Shown here: piece after piece, positions 8,893 through 18,418 of the stretch | Layout of the letters: every line of letters starts with the position of its first letter | Position numbering within the stretch: the stretch's first letter is position 1 | Source of the DNA: Deltaproteobacteria bacterium | GTDB taxonomy: Bacteria; Desulfobacterota; Syntrophia; Syntrophales; UBA6807 | NCBI GenBank assembly: GCA_011056835.1 | Contig: DSDU01000007.1 | Location: 1-34,982, forward strand | Reading direction: 5' to 3' | DNA length: 34,982 bases | Made by a program: the position numbers and the translations under genes | Notes under the pieces: model-generated | Told to the model about the DNA's origin: nothing | The model's database searches: none | What the model saw: the letters and a program-made list of their open reading frames with translations, nothing else

Positions 8893-10614
8893 TTACGCAA
8901 AGAGGCTGATTCGACCATCCGCCCGATCCGATGGTGCCTGAATATAGTCTGCGGCGGCTCCACCGTCTGGAGACGTTTCTTTTTCCCCGCTATTGTCGCC
9001 GCCGTGATTTTTTCCCCGTCTGTTGTCGAACAATCTGCCGTCTCGATCGAACTGGAAACCATTTCCTCCCATCCGGTCATGAAGGGATACGTCGATAGTC
9101 TCAGCTACCAACCCCTGCGTGTTAAGGGCCGTTTTCAGCAGATCGGAGTTTGATTGCAGCAACTGGCGCACCTCATACTGGTCAGCCCTGAGGATTACGT
9201 GCACTTTGTTGTCCCGTATAAAAAGATCAAGATCGATCGATCCGAGATGCGGCGGATTCAGTTCGATTTTCACATGTCCGAACCCTTTCCCGAGTTTTGC
9301 CTGAACGGTGGTTGTCACCTGATTGATGATATCCCGTGATTTAATACTCAATTGATCATTTTTTCCGGCATCGACCGTCGTCTGCGCATCAATCCGATTC
9401 ACGGGAGCGTGCCTTCCTTCAGAAGCCCGATCGTTTGAACGAGGTTCCCAAAGGATGTCTCTCATCCGTTGATCATTGCCCTTCGACTCATCGGAAAAAC
9501 CGGTACGTCGCGCGTTGTCTTCTTCCTGTCCTGTGTTTCCGCGAACCATGAATTGCTGCTTCATTTCCCCCCGGGTCGTTTCGGCTCCCTGCTTTTTCGG
9601 TTCCGGCGCTTGATCGTTCGCTGCTCCGCTCATACCCGATTTCCCGACTTTCAGACGCTGCGATTCTCCGGCATACATCGCTGTAACTTTCTCCGCCGCG
9701 GGAGTTGCGCCCGTTTTTTCCGATATAGTCTCTCCCGCCGAGGCATGAACTGCCGATCCGTGTTCCCTGTTTGAATTTAAGGCCGAGGGCTGCCCGTGGC
9801 GGGCTTTGCCGTGGATATTCGTATCCCGCTTCCCAATGGCCGCTGTTTCATCACTGGCCGGGATATTATTAACCGATGATTCAGAAGTACCGTGTCTAAT
9901 AGTTACTCCTGCTGCCTCACGGGATATTGGCGCTCTTCGTCCCCGCAAGGATGAATGAACCGCCGTGCCGGCCCCTTTTTCATTACTGATCTTTGTATCT
10001 TTCAGTCGCGAAGTCGCCTGGGCATGAGAACGATCAGATGTTGCATCCAAATGATGTACGCCATTATTCCCGCTGATCTTTCCTTTTTCCTCGTTCGGCT
10101 TGGAATGTGCCGTTGTCGGCACATCGAATCTCCCTCTTCCATGCTGCCGTCTGCTGTTCCGCAAAGAAATGCTTTTTGCTTCGTCGCCATCGCCCTTGAT
10201 GCCGATCCCTGAAAACAGTACGGCATCAAGCGCGCTCCTGGTTTTGTTGTTCATGCTATCGGTATTGAGAATCTCAGGGTTTTTTGTTTCCGATTTTCCC
10301 ATTCGATGAAAGATATGCCCTTGTACCGCATCATTAGAAGTGATGCGATTCTGCCGGTCATTCGCTGCGTCCGGGCCTGCCTGTCCGGCACGTAATAATA
10401 AATAGTGCGCCGATTTCCGTGAATCAGACTTTCCGCCGCCGGTCATCATATTTCTAAGAACTTGAAAGAATCTTGCCCCGTGACCTGCATCGGCTTCAAG
10501 CCCGTTCTCGGAGATTCCATTCTTCTGCCTTACCGCGCCCTTTCCGTTATTCGACAGAAGCGTTTTTCCCGAACCTTCACCTTGTCCAGCCACCATATTC
10601 ATTAATGCGTTCAC
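8893..10614 (-). CDS. fliK: Flagellar hook-length control protein FliK
   Basis: C-terminal Flg_hook-like domain VKIELNPPHLGSIDLDLFIRDNKVHVILRADQYEVRQLLQSNSDLLKTALNTQGLVAETIDVSL; long low-complexity N-terminal half. ORF extends to 10641 but the sigma54 promoter places +1 near 10639, so the GTG at 10614 (GGAG-N5-GTG) is proposed. Confidence 0.88.
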   Translation of the reverse strand: MNALMNMVAGQGEGSGKTLLSNNGKGAVRQKNGISENGLEADAGHGARFFQVLRNMMTGGGKSDSRKSAHYLLLRAGQAGPDAANDRQNRITSNDAVQGHIFHRMGKSETKNPEILNTDSMNNKTRSALDAVLFSGIGIKGDGDEAKSISLRNSRRQHGRGRFDVPTTAHSKPNEEKGKISGNNGVHHLDATSDRSHAQATSRLKDTKISNEKGAGTAVHSSLRGRRAPISREAAGVTIRHGTSESSVNNIPASDETAAIGKRDTNIHGKARHGQPSALNSNREHGSAVHASAGETISEKTGATPAAEKVTAMYAGESQRLKVGKSGMSGAANDQAPEPKKQGAETTRGEMKQQFMVRGNTGQEEDNARRTGFSDESKGNDQRMRDILWEPRSNDRASEGRHAPVNRIDAQTTVDAGKNDQLSIKSRDIINQVTTTVQAKLGKGFGHVKIELNPPHLGSIDLDLFIRDNKVHVILRADQYEVRQLLQSNSDLLKTALNTQGLVAETIDVSLHDRMGGNGFQFDRDGRLFDNRRGKNHGGDNSGEKETSPDGGAAADYIQAPSDRADGRISLFA

Positions 10615-10649
10615 GGATTCTCCATCGCCGAAATTTTTCATATATAGTG

Positions 10650-10665
10650 AGCAAAAGACATGCCA
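10650..10665 (-). promoter_or_regulatory. Sigma54 promoter upstream of fliK-flgD-flgE
   Basis: Minus-strand TGGCATGTCTTTTGCT: GG-N10-GC with near-consensus flanks. Confidence 0.85.
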
Positions 10666-10871
10666 TTAATGAAAGAAGATATATATTACATTATTACAAC
10701 AGGTTAGCGTTGAGACATCATGGCAGAACAATCAGGAAGGAAAAATTTGCCTGTTTCGTGGAAGATATACGAAGAATTTGCCGCTTCGACGTGCCGCCGG
10801 TCGGACGTAATCGATTGCAGGGAGCAATAAGCCACCGGCTGAAGCCCAGGGTCTGCCGGGCAGGTGACTGG

Positions 10872-10907
10872 CCCGTTTCAGTCCCGCCCCGGTGTGACTG
10901 AAACGGG
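10872..10907. repeat. Strong hairpin: 12-bp perfect inverted repeat with 12-nt loop
   Basis: CCCGTTTCAGTC-CCGCCCCGGTGT-GACTGAAACGGG; intergenic, no T-tract on either side. Confidence 0.85.
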
Positions 10908-11286
10908 TATTGTCGGCTGACGATATGGGAAAAGGTTGGTATCATGCAAGGGAGTTCGTATCTCGGAAATGGAAATCGAAAAATATTATCCGATCGTGAA
11001 CACCTTATTCAAGACAACCGCGTTTCCGCGGGGATTGAAATATCCGCTTACGGAGACGCGGACATGTGAATTTTGTATTTGAAAACCGGGGCATTTGATG
11101 CGTGGGTGGTCGATTGTTGATCGTCGATGGTAAACAGGAACTGAAAAATCAAAAACCGGAAAACACAGAGGGAAACGTGTAAATCGGATTTCAAAAATAG
11201 TCATGTATACAGTAATTTTACCACGAAGCGTCGTCCTCGCGTCTTTTGCCCTGAGTCTTCAGGATCGAACATTTCACGAAAGATCG

Positions 11287-11895
11287 TTATTTTTCACGTG
11301 GTGAGCCCAGAGAGAGTTGACGATCGGTTATTTCTTTTGTAATTTCCAGCGCACGTTCAGGTTTTATATGCTCCCACATTGCACCGGCTTTGGCTCTCTT
11401 CATATTCATAATGATTGCCGCCGCCGTTTCGTTATCCAGCCTTTCCAGCATGGAACCGGCGTGTGCAGGAGGAAAGGATTCGTAAATTCTCGCAAGATCC
11501 TGATATTTTCTTTCATCCACTTCCTTGATCGACTCAACCAGAATCGTCAATCTTTCTTCCAATTCCCGCAACTGTTCTATTCTGGCAAGTATTTCCTTTT
11601 TCATAATGGTAAGGTTATGCTTTTCGTTCTGAAGATCCCTTTCACGGGTCTCAAGTTCTTCCTGTCTTTTCATGAGTGACGCCAGGAGTTCCCGTTCTTT
11701 AAGCAGCCGGTCGGTGCCGATATCTCTGATCTTCCGATCTTCAAAATTTACCCGGGAAGGCTCGGCAAATGCCGGACTGACGGACAAATACTGATGCATC
11801 ATGTCAGTTTTGACGACGATACCGCCGATGGCAATAATTTTCGTCAGAACAAAGATAACAAGAACGATTTCACAGGTTATTAATATTTTTTTCAA
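11287..11895 (-). CDS. MotE-like (MgtE_N-domain) periplasmic/coiled-coil flagellar protein
   Basis: N-terminal TM, coiled coil, C-terminal LARIYESFPPAHAGSMLERLDNETAAAIIMNMKRAKAGAMWEHIKPERALEITKEI; lies directly after fliJ. Confidence 0.8.
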   Translation of the reverse strand: MKKILITCEIVLVIFVLTKIIAIGGIVVKTDMMHQYLSVSPAFAEPSRVNFEDRKIRDIGTDRLLKERELLASLMKRQEELETRERDLQNEKHNLTIMKKEILARIEQLRELEERLTILVESIKEVDERKYQDLARIYESFPPAHAGSMLERLDNETAAAIIMNMKRAKAGAMWEHIKPERALEITKEITDRQLSLGSPREK

Positions 11896-12335
11896 CGTCC
11901 GCCACCCTTATTTGCATTTATGATTCCCCGTTCATCCAGTTCTTTTCTTTCCCGTTCATGCACCTCTGCCTTGTATTCCTCAAACCGGCGCTCACGGATA
12001 TTCTCTATGATTTTCCTCTGTTTAACGGTTTCGACCAGCACGGTTCTCTTCCGTTCCAGTTCGTGCTCGACTGTTTTGATAACTGCCTGCTGCCTCTGTT
12101 CCTGTTCTTTTAAACGTCGGATATAAGCAGTATGAAGAGCGATGTCCGTCGGCCGTATGTCTCCTCTTCCAATCGTATTGACATGAGCCGTCATCTTTTC
12201 TCTGTCTTCCATCATGCCGCACAAGCGCTCCATTTCATGATCAAGCCGTCGCTTAATATCAGCAAATTCGGCAAGAGATTGCTCCTCACGCTGTTTTCTG
12301 AAATCTAAAACCGATTGTAATCTAAAACGAAACAT
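11892..12335 (-). CDS. fliJ: Flagellar export chaperone FliJ
   Basis: MFRFRLQSVLDFRKQREEQSLAEFADIKRRLD... coiled coil of ~147 aa, downstream of fliI. Confidence 0.9.
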   Translation of the reverse strand: MFRFRLQSVLDFRKQREEQSLAEFADIKRRLDHEMERLCGMMEDREKMTAHVNTIGRGDIRPTDIALHTAYIRRLKEQEQRQQAVIKTVEHELERKRTVLVETVKQRKIIENIRERRFEEYKAEVHERERKELDERGIINANKGGGR

Positions 12336-12407
12336 GCTGATAATTCATTCTTTTTCGCTTGCATTATTTGCTGTTCATTACTATTCGACACCAAAGCTGC
12401 ACACCAA

Positions 12408-13721
12408 TCAGGAAAGCAGAGCGAAAAGCTGTTTTTTCGTCTCGGCGAAACTAACACATTCATGAATATCCTGTTGCAGGAAAGCGTTTATCTTATCGAT
12501 CATCCTAATGGCGAAGTCAATTCGTTCATTACTTCCCTTTACATACGCACCGATGTTGATAAGGTCTTCGGCCTTTCGGTAGGTAGCCACCGCATTCAGG
12601 ATATCGTTTGCTTTCCGACGATGTTCGTCGTCGACAATATCATTCATCACTCTGCTGATACTCTGAAGAACGTCAATAGCCGGATAGTGGTTTTTCGAAG
12701 CGAGATCGCGGGAAAGCGTTATGTGGCCGTCAAGGATAGACCGCGCCGCATCGGCTATGGGCTCATTAAAATCATCACCTTCTACAAGAACGGTATACAG
12801 GCCGGTTATGCTCCCTCCGCCTTCAATATTTCCGGTTCTCTCCAATAAACGGGGCAGCAGACTGAACACCGACGGCGTATAACCCTTTGTCGTCGGAGGT
12901 TCACCCAGGAAAAGTCCTACTTCCCGCTGAGCCATGGCATACCGGGTTAAGGAATCGACCATGAGCAGCACATGTTTTCCTTTATCACGAAAATATTCCG
13001 ATATCGAGGTGGCGACGTATGCCGCCCTCATTCGAATCAGAGGGTGACTGTCCGAGGTAGCCACGACGACCACCGATCGCGCTAATCCTTCCTCACCAAG
13101 GTTGTTTTCAATAAATTCCCGAACTTCACGACCCCTTTCCCCGATGAGTCCGATGACATTGATATCCGCTTTTGTCTGTCTCGCTATCATTCCGAGCAGG
13201 AGACTCTTTCCGACACCGGAGCCCGAGAATATACCCATTCGCTGTCCCTTGCCGCAACTGAACAAACCGTTGACGGCTCTGATTCCGAGATCTATCGGCT
13301 CCTTGATTCTTCCCCGCTTCAGCGGATTAATCGCGTCGGCATAGATCGGATACTCATCCTCGTATTCAATTCTCCCCTTGTCATCGATGGGCTGACCCAG
13401 TCCGTCAATAACCCTTCCGAGGCAACTTTCGCCGACTCTCACATCGGCCTTTTTGCCGAGAGGCAATATCCGCGAACCCGGTCCGATGCCGTTAAGTCCT
13501 TCAATGGGCATCATGAGAACTTTTCCGTTTCTAAAGCCCACAACTTCTGCAATAATTGAATCGCTCTGACCATTCGGATATATCCGGCACATTTCACCAA
13601 TCGAACTTCCCGTATCGTGCCCCTCCACCAACAGGCCGGTAATTTCATCGACCTTACCATACAAACGAATGGGATTGGCCTGTTCGATCGCCCGATAATA
13701 ACGTGTCAGATGCGTGTTCAT
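12408..13721 (-). CDS. fliI: Flagellar export ATPase FliI
   Basis: Walker A GSGVGKSLLLGMIA; F1-type ATPase motifs LLMVDSLTRYAMAQREVGLFLGEPPTTKGYTPSVFSLLPRLLERTG. Confidence 0.98.
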   Translation of the reverse strand: MNTHLTRYYRAIEQANPIRLYGKVDEITGLLVEGHDTGSSIGEMCRIYPNGQSDSIIAEVVGFRNGKVLMMPIEGLNGIGPGSRILPLGKKADVRVGESCLGRVIDGLGQPIDDKGRIEYEDEYPIYADAINPLKRGRIKEPIDLGIRAVNGLFSCGKGQRMGIFSGSGVGKSLLLGMIARQTKADINVIGLIGERGREVREFIENNLGEEGLARSVVVVATSDSHPLIRMRAAYVATSISEYFRDKGKHVLLMVDSLTRYAMAQREVGLFLGEPPTTKGYTPSVFSLLPRLLERTGNIEGGGSITGLYTVLVEGDDFNEPIADAARSILDGHITLSRDLASKNHYPAIDVLQSISRVMNDIVDDEHRRKANDILNAVATYRKAEDLINIGAYVKGSNERIDFAIRMIDKINAFLQQDIHECVSFAETKKQLFALLS

Positions 13722-13733
13722 AACGAAGAATCC

Positions 13734-14414
13734 CTATGATGTTATCAATGATTCCAATATGTTATTAAGCTGTTCTTCAAGACGTGCATCAACTTCTGCA
13801 TATCGTGTCGCAATGATGGCCCCACCCGGCTTAATACGGTCATCCCTTTCCAGAACGAAACTTTCCACCAGACCCTGCGTACTCAAAAAATCAGGCTTTG
13901 TTTCAGCGATGTAGTCGTAGTCCCGCGGATTGAGTTTGATCGTCATGTCATCTTTTTCCTGGATGCAGCCGAGGGCATGTTTGACCACATCGATGACAAC
14001 CGTGCGATCGGTCGATACTTCCCGATGAATAACCTTCTCGGCAATCATGAATGCAAGTTTCAGTATGGCCTGTTCCGACTGCTTCCATACATCGGATCTG
14101 GCTGATTTTAACCCCTCCACCGAGAGCTCGACTGCTTGAAAAGCCTGAGCGAGTTCCTGAAGAGCTTGATTCCTGCCTTCAGCGATTCCCGCCTTGAAAC
14201 CACTGTCGTACGCTTCCTTTTTTAATTCATCGAGCAGGGCCTGTGAAATTTTGGAGCGGTCTTCGCTGCCGTTTGTTTTCTCCTGTGTATCCAGCACCGT
14301 ATTTCTCGCGGCGGGAGACGATAGAGCCGATTCCGATCGTTTCTTCCCGTCCTTTTCCGCTTTAACGATCCTTACATGTTCGGCTTTAATAATTTTGCTA
14401 GACGAACTGATCAT
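13734..14414 (-). CDS. fliH: Flagellar assembly protein FliH
   Basis: FliH C-terminal domain (ILKLAFMIAEKVIHREVSTDRTVVIDVVKHALGCI...IKPGGAIIATRYAEVDARLEEQLNNI). Start set to MISSSSKIIKAEHV, overlapping fliG by 17 nt. Confidence 0.9.
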   Translation of the reverse strand: MISSSSKIIKAEHVRIVKAEKDGKKRSESALSSPAARNTVLDTQEKTNGSEDRSKISQALLDELKKEAYDSGFKAGIAEGRNQALQELAQAFQAVELSVEGLKSARSDVWKQSEQAILKLAFMIAEKVIHREVSTDRTVVIDVVKHALGCIQEKDDMTIKLNPRDYDYIAETKPDFLSTQGLVESFVLERDDRIKPGGAIIATRYAEVDARLEEQLNNILESLITS

Positions 14415-15402
14415 CCTCGCTCCCCCTCGAAATCTGAATTCGTCCCTCCGCGTCCAAACGTTTTGCAACTTCTATTATGCTTTTCTGACTGTACTCAACA
14501 TCCGAAAGTCGTGTCGGCGGCATGAGCTCAATGTCTTCTTTAAGCATCTCTGCCGCCCGCTTTGACATATTCTTGAATATCTTTTCTCTCATATCCGGGT
14601 CGACGACTTTGATCGCCCGGGCAAGATCTTCACCATTGACTTCCTGAAGAATGTCTCTGATGCTCTTATCGTCAAGTTTGAATATATCGTCAAAGGTAAA
14701 CATAAGATTCCTGATATCTCCGGCAAGTTCAGGATCCGATTCATCAAGGTAATCGAGGATCGCGCTTTCATTTGAACGACTCATCTTATTGAGAATGTCG
14801 GCCATCATGTCAACGCCGCCGAAATGCCGTTCGCTGGTATTTCCCACGATCAATTCCGACTCGAGCGTCCTTGCCATCTCATCGATGAACTCGTTGGGAA
14901 CGCTCTGAAGCGTCGCCATTCGTTTGACTATTTCCGTTTGCTTGTCAAAAGGAAGACCTTCCAGGACGGCCGCCGCCTGTTCCGATCGGAGGTGGGCCAA
15001 AATCAAGGCAATCGTCTGGGGATGCTCCGCCTTGGTAAAATCCATGATTACCCGGGGATCTACCGTTCGCAGCTTTTCTATAACGGGATTATCATAAGGT
15101 CTAAACGAATCATTCTCGATTGATTCGATAACTTTTAACGCCTTTTCCTCTCCCACCGCCTTGATCAGAATGTTTCTGATAATATCGTCGCCGACGGATA
15201 CGATACGTTTCCCCTTTTCCTGAGCAAGCTTGCAGAAATCCCGCGCAACTTCATGCATTTCTTCGTTCGATATGTTTCTGAGTCGGTTCATGTGAGTTCC
15301 CAATACCTTGATTTCATCCGATCTCAGATTCCGAATAACCTTGGCGGCCAGTTCTTCATTCAGGGATAAAAGTAATATGGCTGCTTTCTCCTGATTCGTC
15401 AT
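14398..15402 (-). CDS. fliG: Flagellar motor switch protein FliG
   Basis: EHPQTIALILAHLRSEQAAAVLEGLPFDKQTEIVKRMATL; LMFTFDDIFKLDDKSIRDILQEVNGEDLARAIK. Confidence 0.97.
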   Translation of the reverse strand: MTNQEKAAILLLSLNEELAAKVIRNLRSDEIKVLGTHMNRLRNISNEEMHEVARDFCKLAQEKGKRIVSVGDDIIRNILIKAVGEEKALKVIESIENDSFRPYDNPVIEKLRTVDPRVIMDFTKAEHPQTIALILAHLRSEQAAAVLEGLPFDKQTEIVKRMATLQSVPNEFIDEMARTLESELIVGNTSERHFGGVDMMADILNKMSRSNESAILDYLDESDPELAGDIRNLMFTFDDIFKLDDKSIRDILQEVNGEDLARAIKVVDPDMREKIFKNMSKRAAEMLKEDIELMPPTRLSDVEYSQKSIIEVAKRLDAEGRIQISRGSEDDQFV

Positions 15403-15440
15403 GCGATCGTAGTCCTCCCGTTTCGTCCCGTATCACCGAT

Positions 15441-17024
15441 CTACTTCAGCCAGTTTCTGATCAATTCCGCAAATCCCTGATCATCCGTAACGGCAAGTTT
15501 TTTTACAGCCTCTATTTCTGCGCTTACTTCACCTTTCGGTTCTTCCAGGGATAACGACCCTCTGCCCATTTCCAGCTGTTCGTTCGTGCCGGCTGCATTG
15601 AGCACGCCCTGCGCCTGTACCAGGTTTTCATTTCCTCGTTCCAGCAATGACTTCACCACCGGCCGAATGACAAAGAGGGCGACAAAGATAATGGCAACCA
15701 GAGATACCAGGTATTTTATCATCGGGATGAATAGAGCCACTTTCTTTTTCCATGAATCGCCTGACAATAATTCCTGGTCGGCATCAACTGTTTTGAATGG
15801 AACCGATGTTACAACAACCTGATCTCCCCGCCGTGAATCAAACCCGACACAATTTTTTACAAGATCTTCCAGGGACTGCATCTCTTTCTTTGATCGTGGT
15901 TCAAATACTTCAACACCCCTGTCGTCTTTTTCATAAATTCCATCCACCATAACGGCAACGGAAAGCTTCTCAATCGTTCCTACAGGCATCATTGTTTTGT
16001 TGACGACCCGGTTTATTTCATAATTAACGATTTCATCAGTTTTTTCGTGATTTGATCCATATCTGCCTGATCCTGTCTTTTCCGTCGGCGCAACCGTGCT
16101 CTGTCCACCATCCGGTGCCGGTTTCGCGGATCGTTCTATCTTGCGATGCCTGCTCCGGACCGCCGGTTCTTCAGCATCATAGATTTCTTCTGTTTTTTCC
16201 ATGACCCTGAAATCAAGGGATGCCGACACTCGGGCGATGACCTTGTCTTCACCGACCACCTTGGTCAGCATGGACTGAATCCGATTGGCAAATTCGTTTT
16301 CAATATTTCTTCGATAGTCCGCCTGCGATGTTGTTCTTCGCGAAAGCTGCGATTCCGGCTGTCTTTTCGATAGCACCTGTCCCCTGCTGTCCAAAATCAT
16401 GACACTCTCCGGTGTCAACTCTTCGATACTGCCGGCTACCAAATGGGCGATTCCCTCAATCTGTGCATCACCCAGCCGGCTGCCGTTTCGCAATTTGAGA
16501 AAAACGGAGGCAGTGGGTTTCGCTTCATTCTCAACAAAAAGTGATTTTTTGGGGATAACGATATGGACTCTACTGGCCTGAACTTCATCAAGATTATTGA
16601 TTGTTCGGGACAGCTCTCCTTGAAGGGCTCTCTGATAATTCAACTGCTGGACAAAATCGGTCACTCCGAAATTTTTTTCGTCGAATATTTCAAATCCCAC
16701 GACACCGCCCTGGGGCAAGCCGGTTGATGCGAGATCCAGTCTCAATTCCGAGACCTTTTCAGACGGGACCGAGATAGCATCCCCCGACGCAGATAATTTG
16801 TAGGCAATTTTTTTCTCCTGAAGGCGGGCAATGATCTTACCTGCATCATTAGTTGGCAGGTTCGAATAAAGAATTCGATAATCCTTCTGATTCATCAATA
16901 TGACAAGGGCGCTGATAACCACAAAGCTGAGGCCGGCGGCGACAATGACCGCTATCCGTTTTGACGGTGCAAGCGAATTGAATCCCTGAGACAACTGATT
17001 GAAAAATTGAAATACCGATTCCAT
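15441..17024 (-). CDS. fliF: Flagellar MS-ring protein FliF
   Basis: DYRILYSNLPTNDAGKIIARLQEKKIAYKLSASGDAISVPSEKVSELRLDLASTGLPQGGVVGFEIFDEKNFGVTDFVQQLNYQRALQGELSRTI; C-terminal FliG-binding tail AELIRNWLK. Confidence 0.97.
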   Translation of the reverse strand: MESVFQFFNQLSQGFNSLAPSKRIAVIVAAGLSFVVISALVILMNQKDYRILYSNLPTNDAGKIIARLQEKKIAYKLSASGDAISVPSEKVSELRLDLASTGLPQGGVVGFEIFDEKNFGVTDFVQQLNYQRALQGELSRTINNLDEVQASRVHIVIPKKSLFVENEAKPTASVFLKLRNGSRLGDAQIEGIAHLVAGSIEELTPESVMILDSRGQVLSKRQPESQLSRRTTSQADYRRNIENEFANRIQSMLTKVVGEDKVIARVSASLDFRVMEKTEEIYDAEEPAVRSRHRKIERSAKPAPDGGQSTVAPTEKTGSGRYGSNHEKTDEIVNYEINRVVNKTMMPVGTIEKLSVAVMVDGIYEKDDRGVEVFEPRSKKEMQSLEDLVKNCVGFDSRRGDQVVVTSVPFKTVDADQELLSGDSWKKKVALFIPMIKYLVSLVAIIFVALFVIRPVVKSLLERGNENLVQAQGVLNAAGTNEQLEMGRGSLSLEEPKGEVSAEIEAVKKLAVTDDQGFAELIRNWLK

Positions 17025-17035
17025 AGCGAATTCCT

Positions 17036-17335
17036 TTATACCGACATTCTCATGATCTCTTGATACGCCTCAACGACTTTGTTCCTGACCTGCATCATTG
17101 TTCGAAAAGAGATGCTGGCCTTCTCCAGCGCTATAATCGCGTCATGGATGCTTGCGGCGTCGTCAAGTTCGACTTTTACGATAGCCTCGTCGGCATCTAT
17201 CTGCATTTTATTGATATCGCTTACCATATTACTTAACATATCACCAAACGTATGATTTGTTTCTTTCGTGGCGCTCTTATTTTGCAGAGAACGCGCGGCA
17301 AAACGTTGATCCGGTTGAATGCTTATTTCAGACAT
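17036..17335 (-). CDS. fliE: Flagellar hook-basal body protein FliE
   Basis: ADEAIVKVELDDAASIHDAIIALEKASISFRTMMQVRNKVVEAYQEIMRMSV. Confidence 0.95.
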   Translation of the reverse strand: MSEISIQPDQRFAARSLQNKSATKETNHTFGDMLSNMVSDINKMQIDADEAIVKVELDDAASIHDAIIALEKASISFRTMMQVRNKVVEAYQEIMRMSV

Positions 17336-17547
17336 GCCTGTTATCCTTTCATATTCATTGTCGTGGCCGTTTCACACACGCCGTTTTGAGATTAACCCGC
17401 ACCATCGGATCAGACAGAACCGGAAACGGACATTGATAAAATTTTCCCTGCGTGCCGCTATGAAGTTTCAAGTTAAAATTCCCCTTACCGTGATACCTTG
17501 CATGGCCTTGCGTTCATACACGGCTATTATTAATAATTGTCACTCTA

Positions 17548-17973
17548 TCATTTGCCGATTTCCAACGTCTTCATGGCCATGCTCTTGGTCGCGTCAAAGG
17601 CGGTAACACACGCCTCATATGCCCTGTTTGCCATAATCATGTCGGACATCTCTACGATCGAATTGATATCGGGCATAGTGACGTACCCGTTTACATCGGC
17701 ATCAGGATGGCCCGGATCATAGACTTTTTTCAGACAGTCCGCGTCTTCGACGATACCGTCGACTTTTACGACCTGCAGGGAATCTCCCAGGACGCTGTCA
17801 AAGCTGCCTTCCACGGGTTCCGATGCAAAAACCGCTATCTGTCGCTTATACGGCCCGCCATCGGGCATCCTGGTTGTATTAGCATTGGCCAGGTTTGAAA
17901 TAATAACATCCATTTTCGCCCGCTGTGCCGCAAAGCCTGAGGCACAGACTTTAAATGAGTTCGTGAAATCCAT
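17548..17973 (-). CDS. flgC: Flagellar rod protein FlgC
   Basis: MDFTNSFKVCASGFAAQRAKMDVIISNLANANTTRMPDGGPYKRQ...MIMANRAYEACVTAFDATKSMAMKTLEIGK. Confidence 0.96.
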   Translation of the reverse strand: MDFTNSFKVCASGFAAQRAKMDVIISNLANANTTRMPDGGPYKRQIAVFASEPVEGSFDSVLGDSLQVVKVDGIVEDADCLKKVYDPGHPDADVNGYVTMPDINSIVEMSDMIMANRAYEACVTAFDATKSMAMKTLEIGK

Positions 17974-18359
17974 TACTTAACCTCCTTCAAAACAGTGTTC
18001 AAACTTCTGAACTTTCTCGCCAACAACTCTGCCGTCATATTATACATGAGGTGATTTTCAGCCAGCTTTCCCATTTCCCCGTCGATATCCACTTTTTCAC
18101 CGGAGTCCACAATCTCGAGATTCCCATTGTCAGGCTGACCGAGTGCGCCGGGGAAATGTTTTTCATTGCTCCTGACTACAACCGGTTTATCATGCCGCCG
18201 CAATGCGTCGTCCAATTCCATATGAAAGACAAGATCTTTTGCGGTGTATTGCGGTGTATCAATGTTGGCAATATTCGATGCGACGATTTTATGCCGTCTC
18301 GACTGATAATCGAGCATGGTTGAAAGCATTCCGATTGTTTTATCAAATAATGGGTCCAT
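17973..18359 (-). CDS. flgB: Flagellar rod protein FlgB
   Basis: LDYQSRRHKIVASNIANIDTPQYTAKDLVFHMELDDAL; overlaps flgC start codon. Confidence 0.95.
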   Translation of the reverse strand: MDPLFDKTIGMLSTMLDYQSRRHKIVASNIANIDTPQYTAKDLVFHMELDDALRRHDKPVVVRSNEKHFPGALGQPDNGNLEIVDSGEKVDIDGEMGKLAENHLMYNMTAELLARKFRSLNTVLKEVK

Positions 18360-18385
18360 TTCATCACCTCACTGCATGTATTGAA

Positions 18386-18401
18386 TGCAAGCCCCGTACC
18401 A
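18386..18401 (-). promoter_or_regulatory. Sigma54 promoter upstream of flgB operon
   Basis: Minus-strand TGGTACGGGGCTTGCA: GG-N10-GC, consensus flanks; predicted +1 about 15 nt upstream of the flgB ATG. Confidence 0.88.
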
Positions 18402-18418
18402 TCCCTGCATCATTAATG

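Noticed and set aside
10800-10880. Possible c-di-GMP-I (GEMM) riboswitch on the plus strand (GGGAGCAATAAGCCACCGG...GCCGGGC)
   Set aside because: Core GGGACGCAAAGCC and the GGCAAACC partner are not matched, and no plus-strand gene lies downstream.
10473-10901. 142-aa plus-strand ORF
   Set aside because: Overlaps fliK antisense and the hairpin region; Arg/His-rich low-plausibility composition; no recognisable domain or RBS.
10872-10907. Possible CRISPR repeat (GTTTCAGTC...GACTGAAAC)
   Set aside because: Only one copy, no spacers, and no cas genes in the window; treated as a hairpin/structured element.
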